Shown here in pieces: positions 48,850 through 59,507 of a stretch of DNA of 64,000 nucleotides; position 1 is the first letter of the stretch, and each line of letters begins with the position of its first letter. Where the stretch lies: positions 24,873,708 to 24,937,707 of the forward strand of contig OX465107.1 of the NCBI GenBank assembly GCA_949987565.1, read 5' to 3'. The position numbers were made by a program, and so were the translations under genes. Source of the stretch: Luidia sarsii. Its lineage: Eukaryota; Echinodermata; Asteroidea; Paxillosida; Luidiidae. Under the pieces are notes generated by a model that was not told the origin of the DNA, did not search any database, and saw only the letters and a program-made list of their open reading frames with translations.

Positions 48850-51590
48850 GTAATTGGACCTTCAGCCCTGATGATTTTATGATACCCCTATGGCCTGTGT
48901 TTCAATCTTGTAAATTCTGAAACAAACATGATATAAACAAAACTAATAAAATGATGACTAGTTAACAACTTACTCGTTGGGCTAGTCCCCTATTTCAGTA
49001 TTTTCTCATCTAACCACAAGGAAAGGGTTGGCAAGACTAAGGAATACATGTTTTTGTATATTTACAATTTGTAATAATTATTCGATATGCGTGAATGTAT
49101 GGCAAAAACCGATCATGATCCACACAGTCGTTGGTACATATCGCTTCTTAAACGAACGTGATCCAACGCTATATACGGATGGATTTGGACATAAATTAGT
49201 GAATAGTCCTCCCATAATAGTACCCATGCATTCCTGGTCACCGATCAAATATCGCAAATGGAATAATCGGGGAAAATCTGGTAGAACAAACCAAAATATT
49301 GTCTTACCAGATAGTCGCCTTCAATTGATCGTCGCCATATTTTGTGCTTACGTTTATTGCCCGGCTAGGGTCATACTATTTTAAAATAGAGGGTCATTTG
49401 TTTCAGACCTATATCTAAAAATTCATATTGCTGATAAATTCTACTCTTCAGTTGAATTTATGTTAACATTGTATGAATCAACTACTAAGAACATCATTTA
49501 TTTTATTATTTGTACTTTTTTTTTTTTTACAGTGCAGTTTGAATCACTGATTAAAAAAAAAATCACCTATTAATAAAAGTGGATCAGGCACTAACCTTTC
49601 AGGCAACTTGGACGGACAAGTCCAGAGATCACCATCGTTGTCGAAAGAGGGCGCTATACAAACTAATCGTAGGGGTGCAGAACACTAAATCGAGCTCCCA
49701 TTGAACACTGTACAATAACACTCACTTTCAAAGCTCCAAAAGTCTCTCAGTTCTTGTAGCTATCATCTCTCAGATTATTTTAAATTTTAGTGCCTTTAGC
49801 CGATTAGATTTTTTGCTAATTACCCCCAGAAAAAAACACCCCCAAAATGTGTTGCCGTCCAAGCCGAATTTCTGCAAGGATTTGGGGATGGACCCCTTTA
49901 CTTCTACAGCCAAATATAATATGCTAAAGGGTCACATATGGTTCAAATGACATACCAAAGTGAAGAGTGAACCCTATTCTACAAATATATCAATTAATTA
50001 GCCTCCAAAGACCCATTATTAAAAAACGGAACCATATGTATTGATCGAGTGTGTAAACTGGTGAAACTTTAGAGTTAGTCTATAGATGCTAATCAACAGT
50101 TATTGTATTTGTAGATTAAATTATGCGTAAGACAATCGGGTTTTGTTGAATTTGTGGAAGAATCGGGGCCTCTCTTCCCTTGGGTGATAATGAAGATCTT
50201 GCTATAGGATAGGAAACTGAAAGGAATTTAAGAATTTCATTTGCAATACTGCTCCCGAAAATGAGACTTCCATATTATGAGAAATTGTTGAACGTGAAGG
50301 CTTGCCTATAATACCTCCTTGGTCTGACCATGGATGACCTTAATTAATTATTCCTCCTTGGTCTGACGCAGATCATGGTCGGCGTTTCTTTTGAATTGCC
50401 CGTTACAGATAAAGGGCGCCCTCTATGTTGTGCAGCGGGTAGGTCCTGCACGAATCTCTTCAAGCTTATGATCAGAATAATTAGGACCATAATGGTACCA
50501 GGATCTGAGTACATGTACTACTGCATGCCCTTTGAATATTTCAACAAGTGAGATATACATGTATACCCAATGGAGATTACCACTTAACCACCTCATTAAT
50601 GCATGGACCTCTTTATTAAAGCAACCCAGACAAAAGACATGTCCATAAATTTTATCTTTTAGGATAAAGGAATATACTTTATGACAGACTTCAGACAGAA
50701 AATAATATTCAGCCAGACAGCCACAGGAAATGGTACTCAAATCATATTTGTTTTGCTGTGTAAATCCACCTCCACTTGTAAACCAAGCTTTAACAAAATT
50801 GGCAAAATGTCCCAGATCAATGTAAAGAGGCAGAGCATACCCACGTTGCAAGTCTTATTTTTCTTCAATCCACAGTTTGCAACATTTGTATAATTTGGTG
50901 TAAAATTTTAGCCAGTCATTTTATTTCTAGGTTCACTTTAATACAAGATGTAAATAAAACTTTTCCCAATGCAACAATAACATCTATGTTCAAACCCTAT
51001 GGGACTCATCTGAAGCATTTCCTGAATACATGTTTCCCAGTATAATTAAATTAATGAAAGTTTTTCAAATTGCCAGACAATGCCAGCATCCTATATTCAA
51101 ACTCTATGGGACTCATCTGAACAATTGTAAGCATTTTCTCAATGCACAGTTCCCAGCTTTCACTCAATGTTCAAACTAACTGTCTTTATTGCTGTCAGCC
51201 ATTTTGGGTTTTTTTCTTCAGATTTTATACATGCTATAAATGGAACTTTGTAAGCAGTGATCTTTAGTTCAATTGCTTGATCTTGGGCAATAATTGTGGC
51301 AAAATTAATTAAGATGACTTTGCCTTCCAGTGCTCAGTATTTTGTCATTGTTTAATAAACAACTTACTCATACTGTTTTACTGAAGGGTTTTACACTTAA
51401 TTTTTTTCAAATGAAGGTCCTCATTTAGCTAAATGAGATTACTAACATGAGCGTGCCAACAATTCTCGTTTGAACTCCTGTAGTTAAAAAATACTTAAGA
51501 CTGCTGCCTTACAAGTACAATTTTTTTCTACACTTCTGCTGTAGCTGGGGCCACGTTGTAGTAAGGGCTATTTATATCAATCATTCAATT
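48850..51590. other. AT-rich ICA1 intron interior, no gene recognised
   Basis: AT-rich, few repeats. Two moderately long open frames (49028-49384 plus, 50423-50851 minus) match nothing I know and lack splice or codon support. A two-copy repeat (CTATGGGACTCATCTGAA) is at about 50997 and 51104. Confidence 0.45.
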
Positions 51591-51593
51591 TAT

Positions 51594-51872
51594 AACTCAT
51601 ATGAGATTTGAAGGTTTTCATGGTGTTCTGAAGGAGTAGGCTTGCAGTGACACCATGCCAAATTATCTTTTGTGAGTATGTGCGGAGTGTGGTTCTGAAA
51701 AGAACCGGAGGAACTCTACGTTTCGAACAGTATGCTCTGCCCTTCTTCAGGAGAGAAGACTGACAGTTTACTAGCTGTTCGAAACGTAGAGTTCCTCCGG
51801 TTCTTTTCAGAACCACACATATTCACAAAAGAGACATTTTGCATAGTGTCACCGCAAACCTACTCCTGTAAT
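51594..51872. mobile_element. hairpin MITE, copy 2 (most complete)
   Basis: Left GAGATTTGAAGGTTTTCATG, then GCAGTGACACCATGC, GGTTCTGAAAAGAACCGGAG and CTCTACGTTTCGAACAG. The right arm is the reverse complement (CTGTTCGAAACGTAGAG, TTCTTTTCAGAACCACACAT, GTGTCACCGCAAACCTACTC). About 95-bp arms; the right copy lacks the outermost segment. Confidence 0.88.
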
Positions 51873-51989
51873 TATAACGTGCCAGAAAAACTGAGTAAGA
51901 GCTGCTTGGTTTGACCTCAGGAAAAGTATACTGTCGAAATTGTTGTGGTAAATGTTGCTTGGTAGTGTCCCACATGAAACATCAGTGGT

Positions 51990-53150
51990 GAGATGATGCA
52001 AAGACTGTTCACGGTGAGATGTTGCGAAGACTGTCCATGGTGAGATGACACAAAAACTGTCCACTTTGAGATGACACAAAGACTGTCCACTGTGAGATGA
52101 CGTGAAGACTGTCCATGGTGAGATGACACAAAGACTGTCCACTGTGAGATGACGTGAAGACTGTCCATGGTGAGATGACACAAAGACTGTCCACTGTGAG
52201 ATGACGCGAAGACTGTCCATGGTGAGATGACGCAAAGACTGTCCACGGTGAGATGACACAAAGACTGTCCACGGTGAGATGACACAAAGACTGTCCACTG
52301 TGAAATGCCACGAAGACTGTCCACGGTGAGATGACGCAAAGACTGTCCACTGTGAGATGACAAAAGACTGTCCACTGTGAGATGACACAAAGACTGTCCA
52401 TGGTGAGATGACGCAAAGACTGTCCACTGTGAGATGACGCGAAGACTGTCCACGGTGAGATGATGTGAAGACTGTCCATGGTGAGATGACGCAAAGACTG
52501 TCCATGGTGAGATGACGCGAAGACTGTCCACGGTGAGATGATGTGAAGACTGTCCATGGTGAGATGACGCGAAGACTGTCCATGGTGAGATGACGCAAAG
52601 ACTGTCCACTGTGAGATGACGCGAAGACTGTCCACTGTGAGATGACACAAAGACTGTCCATGGTGAGATGACGCAAAGACTGTCCACTGTGAGATGACGC
52701 GAAGACTGTCCACGGTGAGATGATGTGAAGACTGTCCATTGTGAGATGACGCGAAGACTGTCCACTGTGAGATGACGCGAAGACTGTTCACTGAGAGATG
52801 ACAAAAGACTGTCTACTGTGAGATGACACGAAGACTGTCCATGTTGAGATGACACAAAGACTGTCCATGGTGAGATGACGCAAAGACTGTCCACTGTGAA
52901 ATGACGCGAAGACTGTCCACGGTGAGATGACGCGAAGACTGTCCACAGTGAGATGATGCGAAGACTGTTCACGGTGAGATGACGCGAAGACTGTCCACAG
53001 TGAGTTGATGCGAAGACTGTCCACGGTGAGATGATGCGAAGACTGTCCATAGTGAGAGGCGTGAAGACTGTCCACTGTGAGATGGCGCCAAGGCTGTCTA
53101 TGATGAGAGACATGAAGACTGTCCATGGAGAGACTGTCCACGGTGAGAGT
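51990..53150. repeat. 26-bp minisatellite, about 44 units
   Basis: Unit GAGATGACGCGAAGACTG followed by TCCACGGT. Units differ mostly as CG, TG or CA at two CpG-containing places (ACGCG, ACACA, ACGTG, ATGTG; CCACGG, CCATGG, CCACTG). All three minus frames are open, giving spurious proteins of up to 398 codons. Confidence 0.96.
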
Positions 53151-53371
53151 CTTCTGCAGGTGGGACTACATCAGCTAAAGATGCAAGAAAGAAATAAAAG
53201 AGAGAAAAGCAAATTTTAAATAGAGTTTTATTGTGACCTGAGGGAACTTCAAGAGGTGTTTGAATCAATCTCAAAGAAGCTATGGGTCAAGACTGAATTT
53301 AATTTTTTTTTTTTTTTTTGCAAAATATTTTTACATCATTGTGACCTAAGCTAAGATTATGTCCCCACACA

Positions 53372-53460
53372 AAGAGGGCCAGATAGCTCAGGAGATGGAA
53401 CACTGGTACAATAAACCAGCCTGGAGGTCTGGGTTCAAGTCCTGCTCAGGTGAAATTTTC
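53372..53460 (+). mobile_element. family B SINE head
   Basis: GGGCCAGATAGCTCAGGAGA (A-box), CTGGAGGTCTGGGTTCAAGT (B-box), CCTGCTCAGGTGAAA. Single copy. Confidence 0.7.
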
Positions 53461-53799
53461 TTTTCTTTTTTAACATATTGAACAAGCTGTTTAAAGAAGA
53501 ATGATTAAATGAATACTTGCTGCAGTCCTCTTGCTCGTTGGCACAAGGATAAAGGCGATCCAGCAGCCAACCACATCCTGGCCAGGTTAGTTGTATAACA
53601 GGGCCACCACGTGAAGGTCCCAGGATACCAGCCACGTAGGCTTTGCGTCATCGTACTAGGGGCCATTGCTTGACAGGGTTGCCGCCCGAAGCGTCCATGA
53701 GCCTTGCCGTTGTCCAGTGGAGTCGCCCGCACCACACCCATGCTAAACTCTCAACTCTAAGGACGGGATAATGGGGTACAAATAATTATGGTCAAGAAA

Positions 53800-53925
53800 A
53801 CATTGACTGCGGCCGGGATTAGAACCCGAGAACTCCTGTTTTGCGCACCAGAGCTCTTCCCATCTGAGCTATACAGCCCTTAGATGGTGGCCTAGTCTTA
53901 TTGGTCAACTAGTCATATTTATCTA
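53800..53925 (-). mobile_element. family B SINE head, reverse
   Basis: GAAAACATTGACTGCGGCC, GGATTAGAACCCGAGAACTC, then CATCTGAGCTATACAGCCC, TTAGATGGTGGCC and GGTCAACTAGTC. Same unit type as the tandem arrays but unamplified. Confidence 0.75.
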
Positions 53926-54271
53926 AGAAATAAGTGCTCTTTGAAATCATATTGTTTCTTATTTCATTCTCACCAGAATATATAAAAAAAACCTGATGTT
54001 TTGAAACGAACAGGACCTTTCTCAACTGAAGGCAGACGCGTTAGTTTGAAAACTATTCATGCATGTGGTCCAGTCTTGTCAAATCTTTAAGGAGCAAAAA
54101 AAAAGGCTAAATGTGGACACTCCCCAGGGAGTTGAGAAGAACTGATGACAGAGGTGAAAATTGGTCCCCGACCGGGGACTGTTTCTATCACTAACGAAAA
54201 AACACAAGGAAAGGCACCACGGCCAGACTCACTCGTTCAGACGATCTTCTTGGGGGTAATGGGTCTTGTGC

Positions 54272-54297
54272 GCATGTTCACGGCTCAATTTGAGCGC
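54272..54297. repeat. 26-bp block duplicated near both ICA1 5' donors, copy 1
   Basis: Exact match to 54879-54904. It starts GCATGTTCACGGCTC and contains the palindrome GCTCAAATTGAGC. It lies 59 bp into the intron after the 54357 donor. Confidence 0.85.
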
Positions 54298-54356
54298 CAC
54301 TGGCTATAATTGGGGAGAAAAAGGTTAGTCATAATTATATGCAGTGACGGTCCTAC

Positions 54357-54403
54357 CTGGTGAACATGCCAATTGAGGACCCCACCTCCATTTCTTGCTC
54401 CAT
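54357..54403 (-). CDS. ICA1: ICA1 first coding exon (start codon)
   Basis: The exon spans 54357-54424, with a TTTACAG acceptor at 54425 onward and an AG/GTAGGA donor at 54351-54358. Its first 21 bases are untranslated. The ATG at 54401-54403 gives M-E-Q-E-M-E-V-G-S-S-I-G-M-F-T plus two bases (phase 2). Joined to the next exon 19.6 kb away, this gives M-F-T-S-W-D, comparable to the P-W-D near the start of human ICA1. The next in-frame Met (codon 5) could also be used. The short N-terminus is not itself conserved, so the assignment rests on splice signals, phase and position. Confidence 0.72.
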
Positions 54404-54878
54404 GCACGCCCCTGACTCCCTGATCTGTAAAGGAAACAAATAGAAAAGATTCTTACACAACTATCAAAATTATACAAAGGGGAAAACAATCTTATTTTGC
54501 TTTTCTTTTTCCCTTTTAAAGTGGAGAGAAATGTGAAAATTCGTTTTGGGCTTTTTACCTCTTGGTGGTCGTTTCTTTTAACTGAAAAGGAGTTCAACTC
54601 AGAAATTCGTGCTTATTGTTTGCAAAAATGACTATTTTAGAAAAGCAGAGTTTTTCTGTCGGACAGGGGTGATTGTGTTTTCTTTCTCATGACTTTTTCA
54701 TGACTAATTTATTATAGGCCTAAGTTACCTTCAAACTCGAAATTCATACCAGCCTGTGCTTGAAAAAAAGATTGGGACGAAAGAGGTTAGCGTTAGCGTT
54801 ATTGCCTACTCGAAGAGAGCTCAGAAAACAGCAACCCACCTGGTTCTTCTCGGCAACAACCGGGGGAGTCTTGGGCGT

Positions 54879-54904
54879 GCATGTTCACGGCTCAATTTGA
54901 GCGC
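54879..54904. repeat. 26-bp block duplicated near both ICA1 5' donors, copy 2
   Basis: Identical to 54272-54297. It lies about 24 bp into the intron after the alternative exon donor at 54928. Confidence 0.85.
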
Positions 54905-54928
54905 TCATGGCTGAAAAACAAAGGTTAC

Positions 54929-54951
54929 CTAACCTGTGGGTTTGTGAACAT
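54929..54951 (-). CDS. ICA1: ICA1 alternative first coding exon (exon 1b, short N-terminus)
   Basis: An ATG at 54949-54951 is followed by seven codons and two bases before a GTAACC donor at 54923-54928. It encodes M-F-T-N-P-Q-V and ends in phase 2, exactly the phase needed to join the exon at 34551-34743, restoring S-W-D. An in-frame TAG 36 bases upstream makes this the first in-frame ATG. The ATG-TTC-AC core is shared with the end of the other first coding exon, 570 bp away, and sequence on the intron side of both donors is duplicated. I infer tandem alternative first exons with separate N-termini. The donor is weaker than consensus and no transcript evidence is available. Confidence 0.45.
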
Positions 54952-55168
54952 GCAGTCTTGCACCCCGGACTTGAACTTGAACAGCTACGGCGAAGCACGA
55001 CAGCTCCACTACACCTCATCTCTACTCTATCTGTAGTGTAGGGCCTATAGGTTAAAAAAAAAAAAAGACACAAAATACTAAAGATTAAAAGAAAATTTTC
55101 CGACACCGACGGCCATGCAGCAACCTTCAAAAAGACTCGGATCCTTCTCGCCTTAGACTCACACTCAC

Positions 55169-55320
55169 CTCCTCTGCTGTGTAGTCGGACAAACACCGAA
55201 AATACAACAACGTGTCGGCAGCCGTCGAGCTCTCCAAGAAAAGAAGATTTTAGATCTGCTCCTGAAGTTGGTCCACTCCATAGCGCACATGGCCTCATTA
55301 CTGATTGAAAGCCCGCGTGC
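55169..55320 (-). other. ICA1: ICA1 probable noncoding first exon (right edge approximate)
   Basis: On the minus strand a strong donor (AGAG then GTGAGT) lies at 55163-55168, with sequence of moderate GC upstream. This fits the splice donor of a 5' untranslated exon joined to the acceptor at 54425-54427. An ATG at 55318-55320 opens a frame that stays open to the donor but is out of frame with the ICA1 start after splicing, so it would be an upstream open reading frame. The transcription start is not visible, so the right edge is a guess. An alternative is that this exon belongs only to one of two promoters. Confidence 0.4.
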
Positions 55321-55353
55321 AAACCACCACGCCTTGCACGAGCTCTAACTCAC

Positions 55354-55369
55354 CTCACGTGATCACGTG
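55354..55369. promoter_or_regulatory. tandem TCACGTGA E-box pair
   Basis: Two copies of the 8-base palindrome TCACGTGA are directly adjacent, making a 16-base palindrome about 35 bp upstream of the proposed ICA1 first exon. TCACGTGA is the core bound by USF and MITF/TFEB-type bHLH-zip factors. Function is inferred from sequence only. Confidence 0.45.
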
Positions 55370-55738
55370 AACCAGCCCATGCACGCGCCCACAGCCAATC
55401 ACCGGTCTTTCTTTCATTCTCCTATGAATATTCAATGAAGACGATGGAGGTTTCCAACATTCTTTGGGACGGAGTCGTGCAGTGAATCCTTCGAAATGAG
55501 GGCGAAATAGCCAGAACGATGGGGTATTGAACTCTTGAGAGAAAAGGCAAGATGTGAATGCCGTTTGAGCCTCTGTTCATTGTTCAATTTGGAGACCAAA
55601 GCGCCACTTTCGAAAGCTGCGCACATGCATTATTCTCCTTAATGAAAGAGCAGAGGAATTTCCACCGTCAGTGATTTTAAACCGACCGCACAAGTAAAAG
55701 GGTAGACCCTCAAGGCGGCCAAGAGGGTATTATACCTA

Positions 55739-55845
55739 GGGTGGGTGGGGGAGGGGGAGAGGGGAAGGAAAGGGAGGGGAGGGAAAGAGGAGGGGAAGGG
55801 GAGGGAAAGGGAGGGGAGGGGAGAGAAGGTAAGAGAGAGGAAATA
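55739..55845. repeat. GGGA-rich purine tract
   Basis: GGGGAGGGAAAGG-type runs between the two genes. Confidence 0.75.
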
Positions 55846-55889
55846 AGAAATAATCATTATACAATTTGGTTGCGAAATTATTGGGAATA

Positions 55890-56041
55890 ATAGGTTTGCG
55901 GTGACACCATATAAAATTCTCCCTTTGTGAATAATTATGTGTGGCTCTGATATACTCACAAAAGAGATAATTTTACATGGTGTCACCGCAAACTATTACT
56001 CCTGCTATTCTCACCATGAAAACCTTCAAATCTCATTTGCG
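55890..56041. mobile_element. hairpin MITE, copy 3 (internally deleted)
   Basis: GGTTTGCGGTGACACCATAT, TGTGTGGCTCTGATATACTC, ATGGTGTCACCGCAAACTAT and an outer ATGAAAACCTTCAAATCTCA. The loop and the inner GGTTCTTTTC arms are gone. Confidence 0.82.
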
Positions 56042-56460
56042 AAATTATTAATGAAAATAATTATATCAAACATAGACAAATCGAATGGGGCTCTTTCAAA
56101 ATCGGGTGGTCCAACAAGTTGATAACGAGATGGAGTGTGCGCTACGCAAATTCGTACTTGGCATGTTTTTCCTTACAAGGAGTAAAATTTTCGGTGTACT
56201 TACGATTTGACAATGACTTGGCCAAAAAAAATGTACGATAATGTACACTCGGCAGCCATAACCCAACCATTCTTATGATTATTCAACACACAATTTCTGA
56301 ACAGTAACCTGAATGGAGAGTTTACAAAAATCATTATAGGCCTAGACTATTTTTCTGCGTGAAACAAAAATTAATGCACTTCAAAGTGCAAACATCACAT
56401 GGCTTCATTTAAGTTCCGGATGTCTCTCAGTTTCAGTGAGTGACGGTAGTGGAAATTGTA

Positions 56461-57100
56461 GTTTTCGGGTCACAACCTCCACTTCCCATGTTAAAATAAT
56501 AGTACATGTGTAAAAGTTTATGACAGACCGTAACAACACACACAAAAGCAATTTTAATCTCATTTCATGCAGGTGTTTTTTCTATAATGATTAGATATTA
56601 GACTCAGTGCTTGTCGTTTTCGGGTCACAATCCCCACTTCCGATGTCAAAATAATAGTACATGTGTACAGCATCTAATAATCGAATTGATCAAGAAAAAT
56701 GCAGAAAGTTAACGTCGCGAAAATACCGTGAATAGACGAGAGTGGTGCGGGGACTGTGGGCAGACAATACACAGGTCGCCTAACGCACTCGACCCTCCCG
56801 TGAAATTTACGTCATCCGAGGAAAGAGATGGGAGGGGCATGGGCGGAGCTTGGCTCAAAGGGGGGGCACCAACTTTGCAATAATGGTGCCATTAATTTTG
56901 TGCTATTCGACGTTGCTGGAGACATTGTGGATTACTTCCCAATATTAATAGGAGCGTGGCTTATTTTATTATTAATTTTTTTCTCGGAAACCCACTGTCG
57001 ATGGTCAATGTCCTAGAAATAAATTGGCACCAAAGAGCTTGTTGGTGTCTTGCCATAAAAGTTGATGACAGACCGTAACAACACACACGCAAGCAATTTT
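56461..57100. repeat. interleaved direct duplications in the intergenic region
   Basis: TTTTCGGGTCACAA...CCACTTCC and AAAATAATAGTACATGTGTA occur at 56461-56514 and 56613-56668. GATGACAGACCGTAACAACA or its variant, followed by CACAC and AAGCAATTTT, occurs at 56516-56555 and 57061-57100. Confidence 0.8.
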
Positions 57101-57526
57101 CTATTCCGGTATTTAAAAAAAATAATGGAGAAAGTTAGGATAACAAACTATTTGAGACTGTCATCAGGTGGGCCATCATGGGTGGGTTTGGTTAGGGGTG
57201 GCGTGGGTTGGGGTGTATAGGACCAGAAATAGGGGCTAGGTTTGGAACAATCGCAAAGAAGATAGTCGTTTGTAATTAAATATTCACTCCTTCCTCTTCC
57301 TCAGACAGAGGTGCATGTTTCACGATTTGAAATTACCCACACGAAGTACCCACACGAAGGGTACAAAATAATTATTAATAATCATGATAAAGAATGATGT
57401 AAACAAAAATGAAGAGCGCCCTCACGCGGTAGAAACTATTTTCGTCTTGGTGATGGCTAAATGCATCGCAATTAAATCTTCGTCTAATGTTCTTCCTTGT
57501 AATTTGCCCTCACCAAATCCTAGAAG

Positions 57527-57550
57527 ATGGGGAAACGCGATACAAGAGTG
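57527..57550 (+). CDS. FAM133: FAM133 coding exon 1
   Basis: ATG at 57527 in a good context (A at -3, G at +4) encodes M-G-K-R-D-T-R-V, followed by donor GTAAGA. Human FAM133B starts M-G-K-R-D-N-R-V and is also interrupted before A-Y-M-N-P. Phase 0 out, matching exon 2. Confidence 0.93.
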
Positions 57551-57714
57551 GTAAGAAGTTTAGCCGAGCACTGAGACTATTTTGAAAGCATTAAAACCTG
57601 TAAAGAGGAACAGAATAAGTCGTGGATTATGGGACGGAAAAGGGTGATGTCGGCAATAGACGGCGTTGTGCATCTCGCTACATACTTACTAAATTAATAC
57701 TACTTTACCACAAA

Positions 57715-57800
57715 GTACAAGTACAACTACAATTTACAAAGTACAAATTAAAAGTACTAGTACTAGTACTACTACTAGTACTACTACTACTAAATATAAA
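57715..57800. repeat. ACT/AGT trinucleotide repeat
   Basis: TACTAGTACTAGTACTACTA-type imperfect run in FAM133 intron 1; self-complementary stretches can fold back. Confidence 0.85.
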
Positions 57801-58069
57801 GTACTAGTAGTACCAGTCCATACATGTAGTATTACTTTTAGTATTACTTGCTAGTATTATTAATATTACGTGTGAGTTGAGGATTCAGTGAGAATCACAG
57901 ATTCCAATACTGGTCATTTTGCTTTACTCACGTTTGGGAAAAAGGGAGAAATTCATCCTCAGTTGATCGAGAAGATGTCTCTCCTGTCTGACGAGCCAAA
58001 ATGCTTTACATGCAATTTTGTGGAAATTCTGGTGGAATTCTATTGATTCCCACAGATTTTGTATGATAA

Positions 58070-58375
<306 letters not shown>

Positions 58376-58830
58376 TGAGTTGGCAGGTCTTCCAACCGAG
58401 ACCAGGAGGGAATGACACTCATGACAGCCATGATAGCTAGTGGCCGCCAGTGCCCTTTCTACTGCCTTGATAAGTTGATGCCACTCAAACAAAAAATGAA
58501 GTGAAACTCCATGACCAGCTGCGCAAAGAATTGATTTTCCTGCCAAAAATAAAAAGATTGGACAGTGGGTCTAGTCTATAAAATATATGTACATGTATAG
58601 TTAAAAGGCAAAATAAACAAAGCCGACCATGTTTCCATTTTTGGGGGCCGCCTGGATTTTGTTTTTGTTTTTTAATTTTTGAAAAATGCAGTCAAAAACA
58701 CGGATTTGAAGTCTGAAGAAAAAGAAGGGCCAAATTGATACTGTTCAATTTATTATGTGCTTGCATTTGTGCGTGTGGATGACGATGAATTCATGTCTTT
58801 CTTCAACTATTTGAAACGTTGATGTGCCAG

Positions 58831-58909
58831 GGAGGAATGGAAAGACATGGTGAACAAGAAACAAGGCGGATCACACACCCTAGCCGAGTGGGAGAAAACC
58901 ATGAGTGAT
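58831..58909 (+). CDS. FAM133: FAM133 coding exon 3
   Basis: The exon has 79 nt, phase 2 in and phase 0 out (acceptor GTGCCAG, donor GAT/GTGAGT). It encodes E-E-W-K-D-M-V-N-K-K and H-T-L-A-E-W-E-K-T-M-S-D. This matches human E-E-V-K-E-Q-L-E-K-K and K-A-L-A-E-F-E-E-K-M-N-E. It is probably a charged helix. Confidence 0.94.
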
Positions 58910-59438
58910 GTGAGTAAAACGGCAGGCACCACACCCATGACCCCGCCCTCATGGACTCCTCCCCAGGCCATAACCCTAGACTCCATCCATTAGTCCGCTG
59001 TGTGGACACCCTCCTAGCCCTTAGCTCCAAACCCACCTCAAGCTTCAAACCCACCCCAAGCACTTCTGCTTTAGCCTTTACCCTGACCCAACCCAGCCTG
59101 ACCCTTAACCCCTGCTATGGACACCCTCCTGCCCTTACTCTAAGTCCCCAACCTTCTCCCATACATGCACTGGGCTACAGCTGTCAACCTGACATTTTCC
59201 ATCTCAAAGATAAAGAGGGCCTGATGATTCTACCCTAGTTGGATCTTTTCAATCCTGGAAGGACTTCTTGTAGAAAATGTCCAGCCAGCCAACAGAATCA
59301 TGACGCGCTTGTTGTTAGATGCGAGGATTCTGACACATGCGTGCCCATACTATACATTACTGGGCAATCTCGTTGTTTTGTGATCATTTCACCGAGTGAG
59401 TCTGGCAATGCTTTCTGTCTGCTTTCTTCTCTCTACAG

Positions 59439-59507
59439 CAATTCAGCGAGGAGCTGAGGAAGAACCGAGAGAAGATTCTGAACAAAGGCAAGAAGAAGAA
59501 AAAGGAG
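59439..59507 (+). CDS. FAM133: FAM133 coding exon 4 (GC donor)
   Basis: The exon has 69 nt, phase 0 (acceptor CTCTACAG). It encodes Q-F-S-E-E-L-R-K-N-R-E-K-I-L-N-K-G then five Lys and Glu, like human W-K-K-E-L-E-K-H-R-E-K-L-L. The frame can only be kept if the donor is GAG/GCAAGT at 59508. The nearest GT, four bases further on, would splice into a TGA in the next exon. GCAAGT is the standard GC-AG donor. Retention of the intron keeps the frame open into octapeptide repeats. Confidence 0.88.

Larger units (their letters stand above)
55350..57526. promoter_or_regulatory. divergent ICA1/FAM133 intergenic region
   Basis: About 2.2 kb separates the presumed 5' ends of the two head-to-head genes. 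It holds a double TCACGTGA at 55354-55369 and a CCAAT at 55395-55399 next to the ICA1 side, a CT/GA-rich patch (55739-55830), a MITE copy (55890-56041) and duplicated blocks at 56.46-57.10 kb. No TATA box could be assigned with confidence. The FAM133 5' untranslated region must lie just before 57527. Confidence 0.4.

Noticed and set aside
50423..50851. 142-codon minus frame
   Set aside because: Unrecognised, in AT-rich intron, without splice or repeat-element support. I leave it unannotated rather than guess.
51917..53113. 398-codon minus-strand frame rich in W-T-V-F-A-S-S-H
   Set aside because: It is the 26-bp minisatellite in overlapping open frames, with no protein-like composition outside the repeat.
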